DNA from: Flavobacterium tegetincola DSM 22377
GTDB taxonomy: Bacteria > Bacteroidota > Bacteroidia > Flavobacteriales > Flavobacteriaceae
DNA length: 64,000 nt
NCBI RefSeq assembly: GCF_000425485.1
Contig: NZ_AUDN01000007.1
Span: 62,001 to 126,000 of the forward strand
Direction: 5' to 3'
The translations under genes and the position numbers were made by a program. Shown in pieces: positions 26,775 to 35,153 of this stretch. A model generated the notes under the pieces. The model saw only the letters and a program-made list of their open reading frames with translations, was not told the origin of the DNA and ran no database searches. The number at the start of each line of letters is the position of its first letter. Position 1 is the stretch's first letter.

Positions 26775-28639
26775 AAAAAGTATATATAACAGCAACAGGT
26801 AGTTATCTGCCAAATGAGCCAGTTTCTAATCAGGACATGGAAGATTTTTTGGGTTTAATTAATGAAACTCCTTCACGCACCAAAGCTATTTTTTTAAGAA
26901 AAAATGGAATCAAAACAAGGTATTATGCGTTAGACAAACAGCAGAATTCAACGCATAAAGCGTATGAAATGGCGGCTTCTGCGATTAAAAATTGTATTGC
27001 AAATAGCACTTTAAATAGTAGCGAAATAGAAATGTTAAGTGCAGCAACCACCCAAAGTGATTTGCCCGTTCCAGGTTTTGCCAGTATGGTTCATGCAGAA
27101 AGTGGTATTGGACGTTGTGGTTTGGCTTCACATCAAAGCGTTTGTGCAGCAAGTTTAATGGCAATTCAAAATGCTTTTTTACAAGTTAAATCTGGAACGG
27201 TAAATAATGCTATTTGTTGTGCATCAGAATTGCCCAGCAGAATGTTCAAAGCAAGACGTTTTGAAGGTCAAGATGCATTTGCAAATGGTGAAACAGCATT
27301 AACATTAGAAACTGATTTTCTCCGTTGGATGTTAAGTGACGGTGCAGGTGCGATGCTGATGCAAAATGAGCCTGGACAGCGACTTTCTTTAGCCATAGAA
27401 TGGGTAGATGTCAAGTCGTATGCACATGCATATGAACTTTGCATGTACACTGGAACTCAAAAAGACGGTGACTCTATTGGAAAAACTTGGCTGGATTATG
27501 ATAACATCAGCGATGCTAATAAAGCGGGTATGCTGAATTTGAAGCAGGATATGAGTCAAGTGGATAACATAGTTAAACTCGGGATCCAACGATTTTTTGA
27601 ATTGGTTGATGAAGATCAATTTAATCCGGACGAGTTGGATTGGCTGGTATGTCATTATTCTTCGCATCATTTTAGACCCCAAATAGTCGACCTGCTTAAA
27701 AAAGGTGGTGTAGAAATACCTCCCGAAAAATGGTTCACTAATTTGTATACAACAGGTAATATTGGTTCAGCCTCAATTTTTGTAATGTTGGACGATTTGG
27801 TTAAATCAGGAAAACTTAAAGTTGGGCAAAAAATTCTGTGCATGGTGCCAGAAAGCGGCCGGTTTATTACAGGTTATATGTTGCTTACCGTAACTGGGGA
27901 ACATCGCGAAAATGCATTTAAAGAGAACATAGCAGAAATTAAACCTCCTGAAATTAGGATTCAAGATAAGCCGATACAAGAATGGTTGGTACGCCAACTT
28001 TCTGGAGTGTGGTTTGATTTTGAGCGCGATTTACAGCAAGTGCCTGTTGTAAAAAAAATATTCAAAGGAACTTTATCTCTGGAAGAATACAAACGCTTAT
28101 TGGTAAACCTTCGACAGCAAGTAATTGATGGTTCTCAATGGATTGCTAGAGCTGCTTCGAATGTAAGTATCGATTACTTTCCCGTTCGTTCTGCTTTTAT
28201 CAGACATTCTTCCGACGAACATAAGGATTATCAAATTTTAGAGAAAAACTACGTCAATTGCGGAGGAACTGAAGAAGAAATAGTGACCGGAATTAAGAAT
28301 ATTGGAAGTGAGGCTTTGAGCGCCTACATGTTTCATCGAGCAAGCCAGCCCAATCCTTTTGATCTTTTAGGTGGGATGTTTATTATAGAGGGATTAGGAA
28401 ATAGGGTCTCTGGTAAATGGGGAAGGGCAATTCAGCAACAGCTGAACTTGAATAAAGATCAAGTTTCATTTTTTATCTACCACGAATCTAGTGATAGTAA
28501 TGACAACCATTTTGAGCGTTTTGAACAAGCAATTCAATCCGAATTACTGACCAGAGAGATGGCTGAAAAAATAGTTAAAATGGCCAAGGTAGTAGCCAAA
28601 CTTTACACGCTTCAATTACAAGAATTAGATAACTTTTAA
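26771..28639 (+). CDS. KAS III-like synthase fused to heme-oxygenase-like (diiron?) domain
   Basis: This 622-aa protein joins two enzymes. Residues 1 to about 395 are a thiolase-fold KAS III with Cys125 (SVCAASLMA), His295 (VCHYSSHH) and Asn330 (TTGNIGSAS), the FabH-type triad. Residues from about 405 are an all-helical domain resembling the TenA/heme-oxygenase-like iron-containing redox family, with HSSDEHKDY (479-487), EGLGNR and HESSDSNDNHFERF (571 onward), rich in possible metal ligands. The second cluster does not fit the standard HxxxDxxH spacing exactly. A plausible role is condensation of an acyl chain followed by oxidative processing, for example decarboxylation as in UndA; this is inference. 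It overlaps the hydroxylase gene. Confidence 0.86.
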   Translation: MKKVYITATGSYLPNEPVSNQDMEDFLGLINETPSRTKAIFLRKNGIKTRYYALDKQQNSTHKAYEMAASAIKNCIANSTLNSSEIEMLSAATTQSDLPVPGFASMVHAESGIGRCGLASHQSVCAASLMAIQNAFLQVKSGTVNNAICCASELPSRMFKARRFEGQDAFANGETALTLETDFLRWMLSDGAGAMLMQNEPGQRLSLAIEWVDVKSYAHAYELCMYTGTQKDGDSIGKTWLDYDNISDANKAGMLNLKQDMSQVDNIVKLGIQRFFELVDEDQFNPDELDWLVCHYSSHHFRPQIVDLLKKGGVEIPPEKWFTNLYTTGNIGSASIFVMLDDLVKSGKLKVGQKILCMVPESGRFITGYMLLTVTGEHRENAFKENIAEIKPPEIRIQDKPIQEWLVRQLSGVWFDFERDLQQVPVVKKIFKGTLSLEEYKRLLVNLRQQVIDGSQWIARAASNVSIDYFPVRSAFIRHSSDEHKDYQILEKNYVNCGGTEEEIVTGIKNIGSEALSAYMFHRASQPNPFDLLGGMFIIEGLGNRVSGKWGRAIQQQLNLNKDQVSFFIYHESSDSNDNHFERFEQAIQSELLTREMAEKIVKMAKVVAKLYTLQLQELDNF

Positions 28640-28650
28640 GTACAAAAAAC

Positions 28651-29538
28651 ATGTTGCATAAAAAAGAGTATTTCGAAAACATGGTCAACGAACCAAGAAA
28701 TCCAAGCCATTGGCATGCGATGTTTCTTGATAAAAGTGTTCCGTTTGATGCAGATGCTAAAGCGGCTTTTTTATATGATTCGTCTACCAAAAGCAGGCAA
28801 TTTCTATATCCAGTGGCAAAAATGTTTGCAAGAGTCTCCATTGTACTCATGCAGTTTTTTAAAATATTTATTCCAAATGTGATTAACGCCCCAAAAATGT
28901 TGCACAAAAGTTTATTCTGGGGTATGAAATATTTTATTACACCAGAAGCAAATTTTATTATTCTTCGCCATTTTTATCTCGGTTCAGAAGTCCTTCGTTT
29001 TATTAAAGACAATGTAGATGGAGCAGAAGCTATACCAATGAATCCGCTGAAACCGCTAGGCGTTTGTGATGTAAAAGATAATATCTTTTTGGATCATGAT
29101 CTTAACCTTTATAATTTCATCATCAATTTAAACAAGGCGATGGAAGACCAACATTTAAAAATAGAGAAGAAAGACAAGCCTGATTTTAGTGCTATTACGG
29201 ACGGAGAAATTCCTTTTAAACCATTTAGAAATGGCTGGACTAATTTTATAGATTTGGCCACAGCTATAGAAATTTTTACACCTGTATATCAATTTTACCT
29301 TACCGATAACGATTTCTGGCGGGCTACAAATTCGCTGCAACTTGATGAAGTAATTGGAATATATGCAGCAACTATAATGGATTGTCCCGAAAAACTTACT
29401 GCCTTAAATAATAAACACCCAATGATTCCGCTACCTACCGCAGGCGCCGCTTTTAGACTTTTGCTTCACGGCTTTTCTACAGAGGTTTTGCATGCGCTAT
29501 TAGTTCAAGGAAAACGCGCCACGGCAAACACAACTTAG
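28651..29538 (+). CDS. Conserved protein of lipid operon, function unknown
   Basis: This 295-aa protein starts 11 bases after the KAS III fusion and surely belongs to the same operon. It has a hydrophobic patch (about 55-90), the segment FLDHDLNLYNFIINLNKAM and the C-terminal HGFSTEVLHALLVQG. It may belong to the uncharacterised family DUF6999, which I recall as about 300 aa and Bacteroidota-associated, but I am not sure. No catalytic motif is obvious; a substrate carrier or accessory membrane protein is possible. Confidence 0.75.
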   Translation: MLHKKEYFENMVNEPRNPSHWHAMFLDKSVPFDADAKAAFLYDSSTKSRQFLYPVAKMFARVSIVLMQFFKIFIPNVINAPKMLHKSLFWGMKYFITPEANFIILRHFYLGSEVLRFIKDNVDGAEAIPMNPLKPLGVCDVKDNIFLDHDLNLYNFIINLNKAMEDQHLKIEKKDKPDFSAITDGEIPFKPFRNGWTNFIDLATAIEIFTPVYQFYLTDNDFWRATNSLQLDEVIGIYAATIMDCPEKLTALNNKHPMIPLPTAGAAFRLLLHGFSTEVLHALLVQGKRATANTT

Positions 29539-29596
29539 CGAGAGATGCTTCATCTGATTTTACAAATTGGTTTATTAAGAATAACAGAAAAATACT

Positions 29597-29622
29597 GGAT
29601 AAACTTTTAGAAAAGTTTATCC
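29597..29622. repeat. Perfect 26-base palindrome
   Basis: GGATAAACTTTT (29597-29608), AG, AAAAGTTTATCC (29611-29622). It has no T-tract, so it is not a canonical terminator. It could still end the lipid operon or bind a protein. Confidence 0.6.
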
Positions 29623-29641
29623 ACAAAATAGGTAAGCAATT

Positions 29642-29812
29642 ATGCAGATACAAAGGGTTAAGGCTATATGCGTTCCAACTTTAAAGGCTATTGATTGTAC
29701 AGATACTAATACCGACCAAAATGAATTTAAACCAATTCAAATAATCATAAAACGTTCTAATGAAAATTCCGCTTTTAAAGATGAAGTCGATAAATTAGAA
29801 GCGAAGTATTGA
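29642..29812 (+). CDS. Possible 56-aa protein
   Basis: A 57-codon frame starts at ATG 29642 and stops at TGA 29810-29812. The product begins MQIQRVKAICVPTLKAIDC and ends in a charged KDEVDKLEAKY helix. There is no recognised family and no clear promoter. It lies between the lipid operon and the tRNA-derived repeat and could equally be a remnant. Confidence 0.3.
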   Translation: MQIQRVKAICVPTLKAIDCTDTNTDQNEFKPIQIIIKRSNENSAFKDEVDKLEAKY

Positions 29813-29871
29813 GGTTGAAAAAAACATTCTGCATTAGTCGATAATAGAATAATCGTACAAAAGCTAAAATA

Positions 29872-29917
29872 AAAAATCCTTAAACTCCTGATTTCCAGTA
29901 TGTTTAAGGATTTTTTT
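29872..29917 (-). terminator. Terminator next to the displaced tRNA-Arg end
   Basis: A 14-bp stem (AAAAATCCTTAAAC 29872-29885 with GTTTAAGGATTTTT 29902-29915) lies directly downstream, on the minus strand, of the displaced tRNA 3' fragment. It is probably the original tRNA-Arg terminator, now separated from the gene by the inserted element. Confidence 0.75.
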
Positions 29918-29963
29918 GTGACCTCGACTGGATTCAAACCAGTAACCTCTTGAGCCGTAATCA
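29918..29963 (-). repeat. Left attachment repeat (displaced tRNA-Arg 3' end)
   Basis: These 46 bases are identical to 36383-36428 and equal the 3' half of tRNA-Arg(ACG), from the anticodon loop to the first C of the CCA end. After the shared block this copy continues CAAA (minus strand) instead of CCA. The distal att site of the integrated element. Confidence 0.9.
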
Positions 29964-30080
29964 TAAATAAGCCTATTTGTTAGTTATACGTTTACTACTT
30001 AAATAGTAATAAAATCAATACTTTACGGCAAATATACTACTTGTTTGTTAATATCTATTGTGTGTTTATTAATATATTTT

Positions 30081-30101
30081 GTTTGCAAATCGTTTGCAAA
30101 T
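30081..30101. repeat. Left paired GTTTGCAAAT repeats
   Basis: Two copies of GTTTGCAAAT (30081-30090 and 30092-30101) are separated by one base. The identical arrangement occurs at the other end of the element (36315-36335). They look like integrase arm-type or excisionase sites. The first copy also overlaps the -33 region of the integrase promoter. Confidence 0.8.
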
Positions 30102-30112
30102 GATTATTTTTG
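30082..30112 (+). promoter_or_regulatory. Integrase promoter
   Basis: TTTG (30082-30085), a 19-base spacer and TATTTTTG (30105-30112) match the Bacteroidota consensus. The integrase ATG is at 30131. Overlap with the paired repeats suggests autoregulation by integrase or excisionase. Confidence 0.6.
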
Positions 30113-30130
30113 CTTTAAACAACAAAGCAA

Positions 30131-31390
30131 ATGAATTTTACAATCTCAATCATATTAGATACAAGACGAGAAAAAACCAATGGCACGTACCCAATAAAGC
30201 TATCCGTATTCAGCAGAATATTAAAAAAACAAAAAAGGTATTCTTTGGATATTGATTTAACTGCTAACGATTTTGAAACAATTTGGATAAATCCAGAAGG
30301 TAAAAATTTAAGAGGTACAAATAATGAAATTCGTTTGAAACTTCAAAGTATTATAACTAGAGCAGATGAAGAAGTAAAACAAATGACCGTATTTGACTTT
30401 GAAACTTTTGAAAAGAAATTTTTTAGGAAAGTAACCGCCAAGAATAATGTAAAATATTATTTCAATTTATCAATCCAGTCAAATTTGGATAATAATAAAA
30501 TTGGAACTGCTGAAAGTTATAAATATACTCTCAATTCATTTGCTGAATTTTTAGAACCAAAGGCAAAGTTAAAATCAAAAATAGATAAACTTACTTTTAA
30601 TGAAATTACGCCCGAATGGTTAAAAAAATATGAAGTGTTTATGTTATCGACTGGTAAGAGTTACACAACGGTTGGAATTTATACAAGAACATTAAGAGCC
30701 GTTTTTAATAACGCTATTGCATCAAATGATATAAATAATGATATTTACCCATTTGGCGAAAAGAAAAATAAAAAGTATCAAATTCCCACTTCAAAAAAGG
30801 TTAAAAAAGCTTTGACCTCTCAAGGCTTGAAAACGTTATTTGATGCTAGAGCAACTAACGAAAACGAACAGCAAGCAAAAGATTTTTGGTTTTTTAGTTA
30901 TGCTTGTAATGGTATGAATTTTAAAGACATTGTACTGCTGAAATATTCAGATTTTAAAGAAGATAGTTTCTCATATTACAGGGCAAAGACATTTGACAAA
31001 TCAAATGAAAAAGAAACGATCACAATTTATTTGACTGATTTTACAAATAGTATTATAGCAAAGTATGGCAACAAAAATAAAAGTGGTTATGTTTTTAATA
31101 TTGTTTCAAATAAAGACACAAGTCAAATTCAATATTATAAAATCAAAAACTTCACACGATTGACAAATGACCACATTAAACGAATTGCAAAAGCAAACGA
31201 TTTGCCGACTGATATTAGCACCTATTGGGCTAGACACAGCTTTGCGACTCAATCAATCCGTAAAGGTGCTAGTATGGAGTTTATTAGTGAAGCTTTAAAT
31301 CATAGTGACCTCAACGTTACTAAAAATTACTTTGCCGGATTTGAAGATGAAGCAAAGAAAACTTTTGCAAACTCTTTACTAGATTTTTAA
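30131..31390 (+). CDS. Tyrosine recombinase/integrase
   Basis: This 419-aa site-specific recombinase has the Bacteroidota layout: an N-terminal arm-binding domain (about 1-90), a SAM-like core-binding domain (about 105-200) and a catalytic domain. WARHSFATQ carries the second catalytic Arg, LNHSDLNVTKNYFAGF carries the later His and the nucleophilic Tyr. The first catalytic Arg position reads NGMNFKDI instead of TGxR, and the HxxR histidine position is Tyr; IntDOT of CTnDOT also lacks the first Arg, so activity is still plausible. It lies 168 bases inside the left att repeat and should catalyse integration into tRNA-Arg. Confidence 0.93.
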   Translation: MNFTISIILDTRREKTNGTYPIKLSVFSRILKKQKRYSLDIDLTANDFETIWINPEGKNLRGTNNEIRLKLQSIITRADEEVKQMTVFDFETFEKKFFRKVTAKNNVKYYFNLSIQSNLDNNKIGTAESYKYTLNSFAEFLEPKAKLKSKIDKLTFNEITPEWLKKYEVFMLSTGKSYTTVGIYTRTLRAVFNNAIASNDINNDIYPFGEKKNKKYQIPTSKKVKKALTSQGLKTLFDARATNENEQQAKDFWFFSYACNGMNFKDIVLLKYSDFKEDSFSYYRAKTFDKSNEKETITIYLTDFTNSIIAKYGNKNKSGYVFNIVSNKDTSQIQYYKIKNFTRLTNDHIKRIAKANDLPTDISTYWARHSFATQSIRKGASMEFISEALNHSDLNVTKNYFAGFEDEAKKTFANSLLDF

Positions 31391-31747
31391 TAAAAAAAAA
31401 GTTGTTTTTTGGGGTGCATTTTGTGCATTTCCTACATTAAAAACATTTTAACTGAAATTGTTGATAACTTCTAAATTCTTTAAATCACTTAATTTCAAGT
31501 AGTTAAGCAAGTAAAATGAATTATTTTCAATATTCACTATTTATAATCGTTCTAAATAGTGAAAAATGTTGTTTCTTTGTTTGGAGGTTACGATGTAAAA
31601 AACTACTCGTTATCTTCAGCTGAAAACAACGAGTGTTTTATAACATAAATGTAAAAATTTCCGAGGTCTTTACATTTGCAAAATTACTAAAAATATTCTT
31701 GTGTTTCAGTTAATGAACTTTTATTAACAATTTAAAACATTTACACT
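31391..31747. other. Control region of the element, with hairpins
   Basis: The region contains GTGCAT repeats (31414-31430), a perfect 9-bp inverted repeat (CACTATTTA 31535-31543 with TAAATAGTG 31553-31561), a 7-bp hairpin (ACTCGTT 31605-31611 with AACGAGT 31628-31634) followed by GTTTTA, and a -7-like box at 31671. It has no gene. It is the likely regulatory switch and perhaps an origin. Confidence 0.6.
31671..31678 (+). promoter_or_regulatory. -7 box for the element's replication operon
   Basis: TACATTTG fits TAnnTTTG and lies 69 bases before the first HTH gene. I find no convincing -33 TTG, so an activator may be needed. Confidence 0.4.
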
Positions 31748-31927
31748 ATGTTTTTAAACACAAAACAAGTAGCTGAAATTCTTGGCTACACTCAAAGAAA
31801 TGTTGGTTATCTTATTGCCAAAGGTAAATTGAAACCAATAAACCCAAACCACAAAACAAGCTTTTTATTCACACCGGAAGAGGTGCAGTCGTTTAACTCT
31901 AAAAAACGTAATGATGAAAAGCAATAG
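31748..31927 (+). CDS. Small HTH/excisionase-like protein
   Basis: This 59-aa protein contains the helix-turn-helix segment LNTKQVAEILGYTQRNVGYL followed by IAKGKLKPI and a FLFTPEEVQSF strand-helix, the MerR/excisionase winged-helix pattern. It is too short to carry another domain. Its end overlaps the start of the next gene by 17 bases. Position and size fit an excisionase or a transcriptional switch for the element. Confidence 0.82.
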   Translation: MFLNTKQVAEILGYTQRNVGYLIAKGKLKPINPNHKTSFLFTPEEVQSFNSKKRNDEKQ

Positions 31928-32279
31928 TATTATTTTGTCAGAGATGACGCCGGAAGATTTGAGCTTATTAGTAGGCAATGTTTTTGATCATAAGATGACC
32001 AACTTCGTATCAGAATTTTCGAGCCAGTCGCAATCAGATGCACCTTTATTTATTGATGGATGTGAAAGCCTTACTGGATTTGCTAAAGCGACAATTTACG
32101 CTTATTGTCAAAAAAATTTGATGCCACACCATAAGAAAAATGGTAAACTATTCTTTTTTAAATCGGAATTAATAGACTGGATTAAAGAAGGTAAACAGAA
32201 AACGCTTAAGGAAATTGAAGCGGATGCAGATGCTTTTTTATCTAACAATAAAAGAAAATCTAGCAATGGAAGAAAATAA
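31911..32279 (+). CDS. HTH DNA-binding protein
   Basis: This 122-aa protein has an N-terminal helical region and a central helix-turn-helix (LTGFAKATIYAYCQKNLMPHHKKNGKLFFFKSELIDWIKEG) of the excisionase/helix-turn-helix-17 type, then a basic tail ending KRKSSNGRK. It overlaps both neighbours (17 bases upstream, 14 downstream with the helicase start), so the four genes are tightly packed. The double HTH arrangement suggests one regulator and one excisionase, but which is which cannot be told. Confidence 0.82.
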   Translation: MMKSNSIILSEMTPEDLSLLVGNVFDHKMTNFVSEFSSQSQSDAPLFIDGCESLTGFAKATIYAYCQKNLMPHHKKNGKLFFFKSELIDWIKEGKQKTLKEIEADADAFLSNNKRKSSNGRK

Positions 32280-33829
32280 AGAAAGTCTTAAAAATCTGAT
32301 TCTCAACGATGCTATTAAATTGACCGAAAGCATTAAGCCGGTGCAGAAGTCAACAGAAGATATATTGCAAATTCTTACTGATCATATTAGAGAAACTGAT
32401 TTTATGCTTTTAGCATTTCCTGAAAGCAAGGACATAAAAAGAAAATATGAAGAACTTCATAATCTTTCTACTCAAGAAGCTGAATTGAATGAAACGGATG
32501 CAAAGCTTTACAATGAGTTATCCAAAAAAATACGAAAGTTTAAATTATCAAAAAATCATTATTTGGTTCTTTGTATTGAACAACTTCTAAAAATTGCAAA
32601 GCTTAACAATTGGGGTTTATGCAAGAAAAACGGATTTATTTATTTGTATAATGGCTCGCACTGGTCGGAAATTGACAAAGAAAGTTTTCAATCTTTTCTT
32701 GGAAATGTAGCTTTGAAGATGGGAGTTGAAAAATTTCAATGTAAAATTTATACGTTCAAAGAAGATTTATTTAAGCAGTTTATGAGCGATGCATATTTGC
32801 CAACGCCAACGCAAAATAAAAATAACGTACTGATTAATTTACTAAACGGAACTTTTGAAATTGCACCAACGAAAAGAGGATTAAGGACCTTTGAGCGTGA
32901 GGATTTTATAACACACCAATTGCCGTTTGAATTTAATCCGGAAGCGACCGCACCTCGTTTTCAAAAATACCTAGATGAGGTATTGCCGGACAAACAAAAG
33001 CAGAAGGTATTTGCTGAATATTGTGGTTATATCTTCATTAAACCTAGTATTTTGAAACTTGAAAAGATGCTAATTTTATACGGAACTGGAGCCAACGGCA
33101 AATCGGTATTCTTTGAAATCATTAACGCTTTACTAGGAACTCAAAATATTAGTAACTATTCATTACAAAGTTTAACCAACGAAAACGGATACTTCAGAGC
33201 TAAAATCGCTAACAAGTTGGTTAAACTATGCCAGTGAAATAAATGGAAGATTAGAAACCGACATTTTTAAACAAATGGCTTCCGGCGAACCGATAGAAGC
33301 ACGTTTACCATACGGCGAACCATTTATATTAAATGAGTATGCAAAGTTAATTTTCAATTGTAATGAATTGCCAAAAGATGTTGAACACACAAACGCATAC
33401 TTCAGAAGATTTTTAATAATTGGTTTTGATGTTACTATTCCTGAAGAACGCCAGGACAAACAATTGCCACAAAAAATAATTGCTAGTGAATTGTCGGGAG
33501 TTTTTAACTGGATATTGCAAGGACTTGACAGAGTGCTGGAACAAAAGAATTTCAGCAAATGTGATGCCATTGATAACGCTCGAAGTAATTACGAAAAGCA
33601 AAGTGATAGTGTGCAAATGTTTATTGACGAACTAGAATACAAAGCTTCGACTGATTACACTACAATAACTGAATTATACCAACAGTACAAAACTTTCTGT
33701 ATTGAAGATGGATTTAGACCAGTGAATAAGTCAAATTTTATGAAGCGATTGAGCCACCATAAAATAATAGTTAGCAGGATTAGTATTGGTAACGTAGCAT
33801 ATATTTCAAATGGAAAACACCAACTTTAA
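32266..33829 (+). pseudogene. D5/P4-type helicase gene with one-base frameshift
   Basis: The gene begins at ATG 32266 and reads a D5_N-type region (about 200-285), then the SF3 helicase domain with Walker A GTGANGKS. After KIANKLV the frame meets TGA at 33235-33237. Removing one A from TTAAAC (33223-33225) restores NYASEING, the Walker B region, and then an open frame through IFNCNELP (sensor 1), the NAYFRRFL arginine segment and a C-terminal winged-helix domain to 33829. The intact protein would have 520 aa. A real mutation and a sequence error are both possible; as written the two halves (324 aa and a part starting within the ATPase) cannot form the active site. It is the replication helicase of the element. 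Confidence 0.9.
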
Positions 33830-34946
33830 ATATAAACTAGACAATAGTAGTAAGAAGTATGTTTGCCCTAAATGCAATAAGAAAACCTTTGTTTACTATT
33901 TGGATTCAGAAACTGGAAACTACCTAAATGCTGACTATGGAAGATGTGATAGGGAGCAAAATTGTAATTATCACAAAGCACCGCCAAAGGGAAAACTTGC
34001 CTATATAATTGACATTTTAGCACTGGAAGCAATTAGCGATAAAGCGTATAAATTGACTGAAAAAAATGGATTTATTTTAATTGTTCCAAAGTCGCAAATA
34101 CTAGAACAAACAGATTTTTCTTGTTGGATAACTGATTGGTTCTTGCAATCTTCAGCAATTGATTATCTAGGTAGTGAAAGTAAATATTTCAATACTGATG
34201 AGGTTAATTTTATTAATGAATTGCAACCATTTACCGATGCAGAACAACCTGAAGCGAGTTATCACACACTGGAGCTACTGGATAAATTATATGCAGAAAA
34301 TCCAACAGAAGATAATTTGACTAAATATTTATTGACAATATTTAGCACTAAAGAAGTTGAGGATGCTATGCAAAATTATCTGATTACTGGAACGGATTAC
34401 TTTTGGAAAAATTCAACTGTATTTTGGCAAATTGATAATTATGAGAAAATTCATAGTGGTAAGATTATGAAGTATGATAGTGATACTGGTAGAAGATTAA
34501 AACAACCATTTAGCCACATTAACTGGATGCATAAAGCACTCAATGAAACTGAATTTAATCTTTGTCAATGCTTGTTTGGACTTCATAGAATTGACGAGGA
34601 TACACAAAAGACAATCGGAATTTGTGAGAGCGAAAAGACCGCTATTATATTGAGTATTTTTTTACCGGACTTCATTTGGCTTGCAACTGGAAGTAAAAGC
34701 AATTTCAAATTTGACTTATTGAAACCTCTCAAGAATAGAAATGTTATTGCATATCCTGACAAAGGCGAATATTTCAACTGGTTAAGTAAATCACAAGAAT
34801 TGAAAACATTAGGATACAATATTGCAATCAGTGATTTAATTGAAAAAACTGATTTTGAAAACGGTTTTGATTTAGCAGACTATTATTTTAAAATGCACGA
34901 AATGCACGAAATGAAGCTAAAACAAAACATTTTATTTTCACATTAA
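33810..34946 (+). CDS. Zinc-finger/toprim-like primase protein (DUF6371-like)
   Basis: This 378-aa protein has an N-terminal zinc ribbon (CPKCNKKTF ... GRCDREQNC, about 18-55), then an alpha/beta region whose C-terminal part (IGICESEKTAIILSIFLPDFIWLATGSKSNFK ... NVIAYPDKGEYFNWL) resembles a toprim fold with Glu and Asp in the expected order. I recall such Bacteroidota proteins as DUF6371. It overlaps the helicase end by 20 bases and probably primes replication with it. The C-terminus includes a duplicated MHE unit encoded by AAATGCAC repeats. Confidence 0.85.
   Translation: MENTNFKYKLDNSSKKYVCPKCNKKTFVYYLDSETGNYLNADYGRCDREQNCNYHKAPPKGKLAYIIDILALEAISDKAYKLTEKNGFILIVPKSQILEQTDFSCWITDWFLQSSAIDYLGSESKYFNTDEVNFINELQPFTDAEQPEASYHTLELLDKLYAENPTEDNLTKYLLTIFSTKEVEDAMQNYLITGTDYFWKNSTVFWQIDNYEKIHSGKIMKYDSDTGRRLKQPFSHINWMHKALNETEFNLCQCLFGLHRIDEDTQKTIGICESEKTAIILSIFLPDFIWLATGSKSNFKFDLLKPLKNRNVIAYPDKGEYFNWLSKSQELKTLGYNIAISDLIEKTDFENGFDLADYYFKMHEMHEMKLKQNILFSH
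34891..34916. repeat. AAATGCAC tandem repeat
   Basis: AAATGCACG occurs twice and is followed by AAATGAAG. A related block (AAATGCACC then AAATGAAG) occurs at 36191-36207, and an inverted pair lies at 31414-31430. They could be iterons or the result of duplication. Confidence 0.5.
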
Positions 34947-34999
34947 AAACAAGTATAAATTAAATTCAAGGAGTCAAACATTAATAAATAAATAGAATT

Positions 35000-35134
35000 A
35001 TGCAAACAGAAATTGAAAAAACAAAAAAGGAAATCGAAGTATTGCAACTGAAATTGCAAGAACTCGAAAGGCCAACGCCGGTAGAACAGGCAAAAATGGA
35101 AAACACAATTAACGATATTTTAAAAGATATCTAA
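35000..35134 (+). CDS. 44-aa coiled-coil protein
   Basis: This short frame encodes a charged helix with leucine/isoleucine heptads (KTKKEIEVLQLKLQELE) and a second helix. It fits the packed operon, 53 bases after the primase gene and 19 bases before the next gene, so I accept it as likely real. Function unknown; it may be a small dimeric regulator or protein adaptor. Confidence 0.6.
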   Translation: MQTEIEKTKKEIEVLQLKLQELERPTPVEQAKMENTINDILKDI

Positions 35135-35153
35135 TCCCACTAAACTCAGAATT

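Larger units (their letters stand above)
29539..29871. other. Spacer between the lipid operon and the tRNA-Arg remnant
   Basis: It contains the perfect palindrome at 29597-29622 and one short reading frame (29642-29812) listed separately. I see no other gene. Confidence 0.5.

Noticed and set aside
29737..29964. Minus-strand frame beginning MITAQEVTGLNPVEVT, with a similar one at 36238-36429
   Set aside because: Both arise from translating the tRNA-Arg 3' half and the terminators; they are att-repeat artefacts.
33217..33237. Programmed -1 frameshift in the helicase gene
   Set aside because: Rescue requires +1 (or -2), no slippery heptamer is in register and no stimulatory structure is seen; a one-base insertion is simpler.
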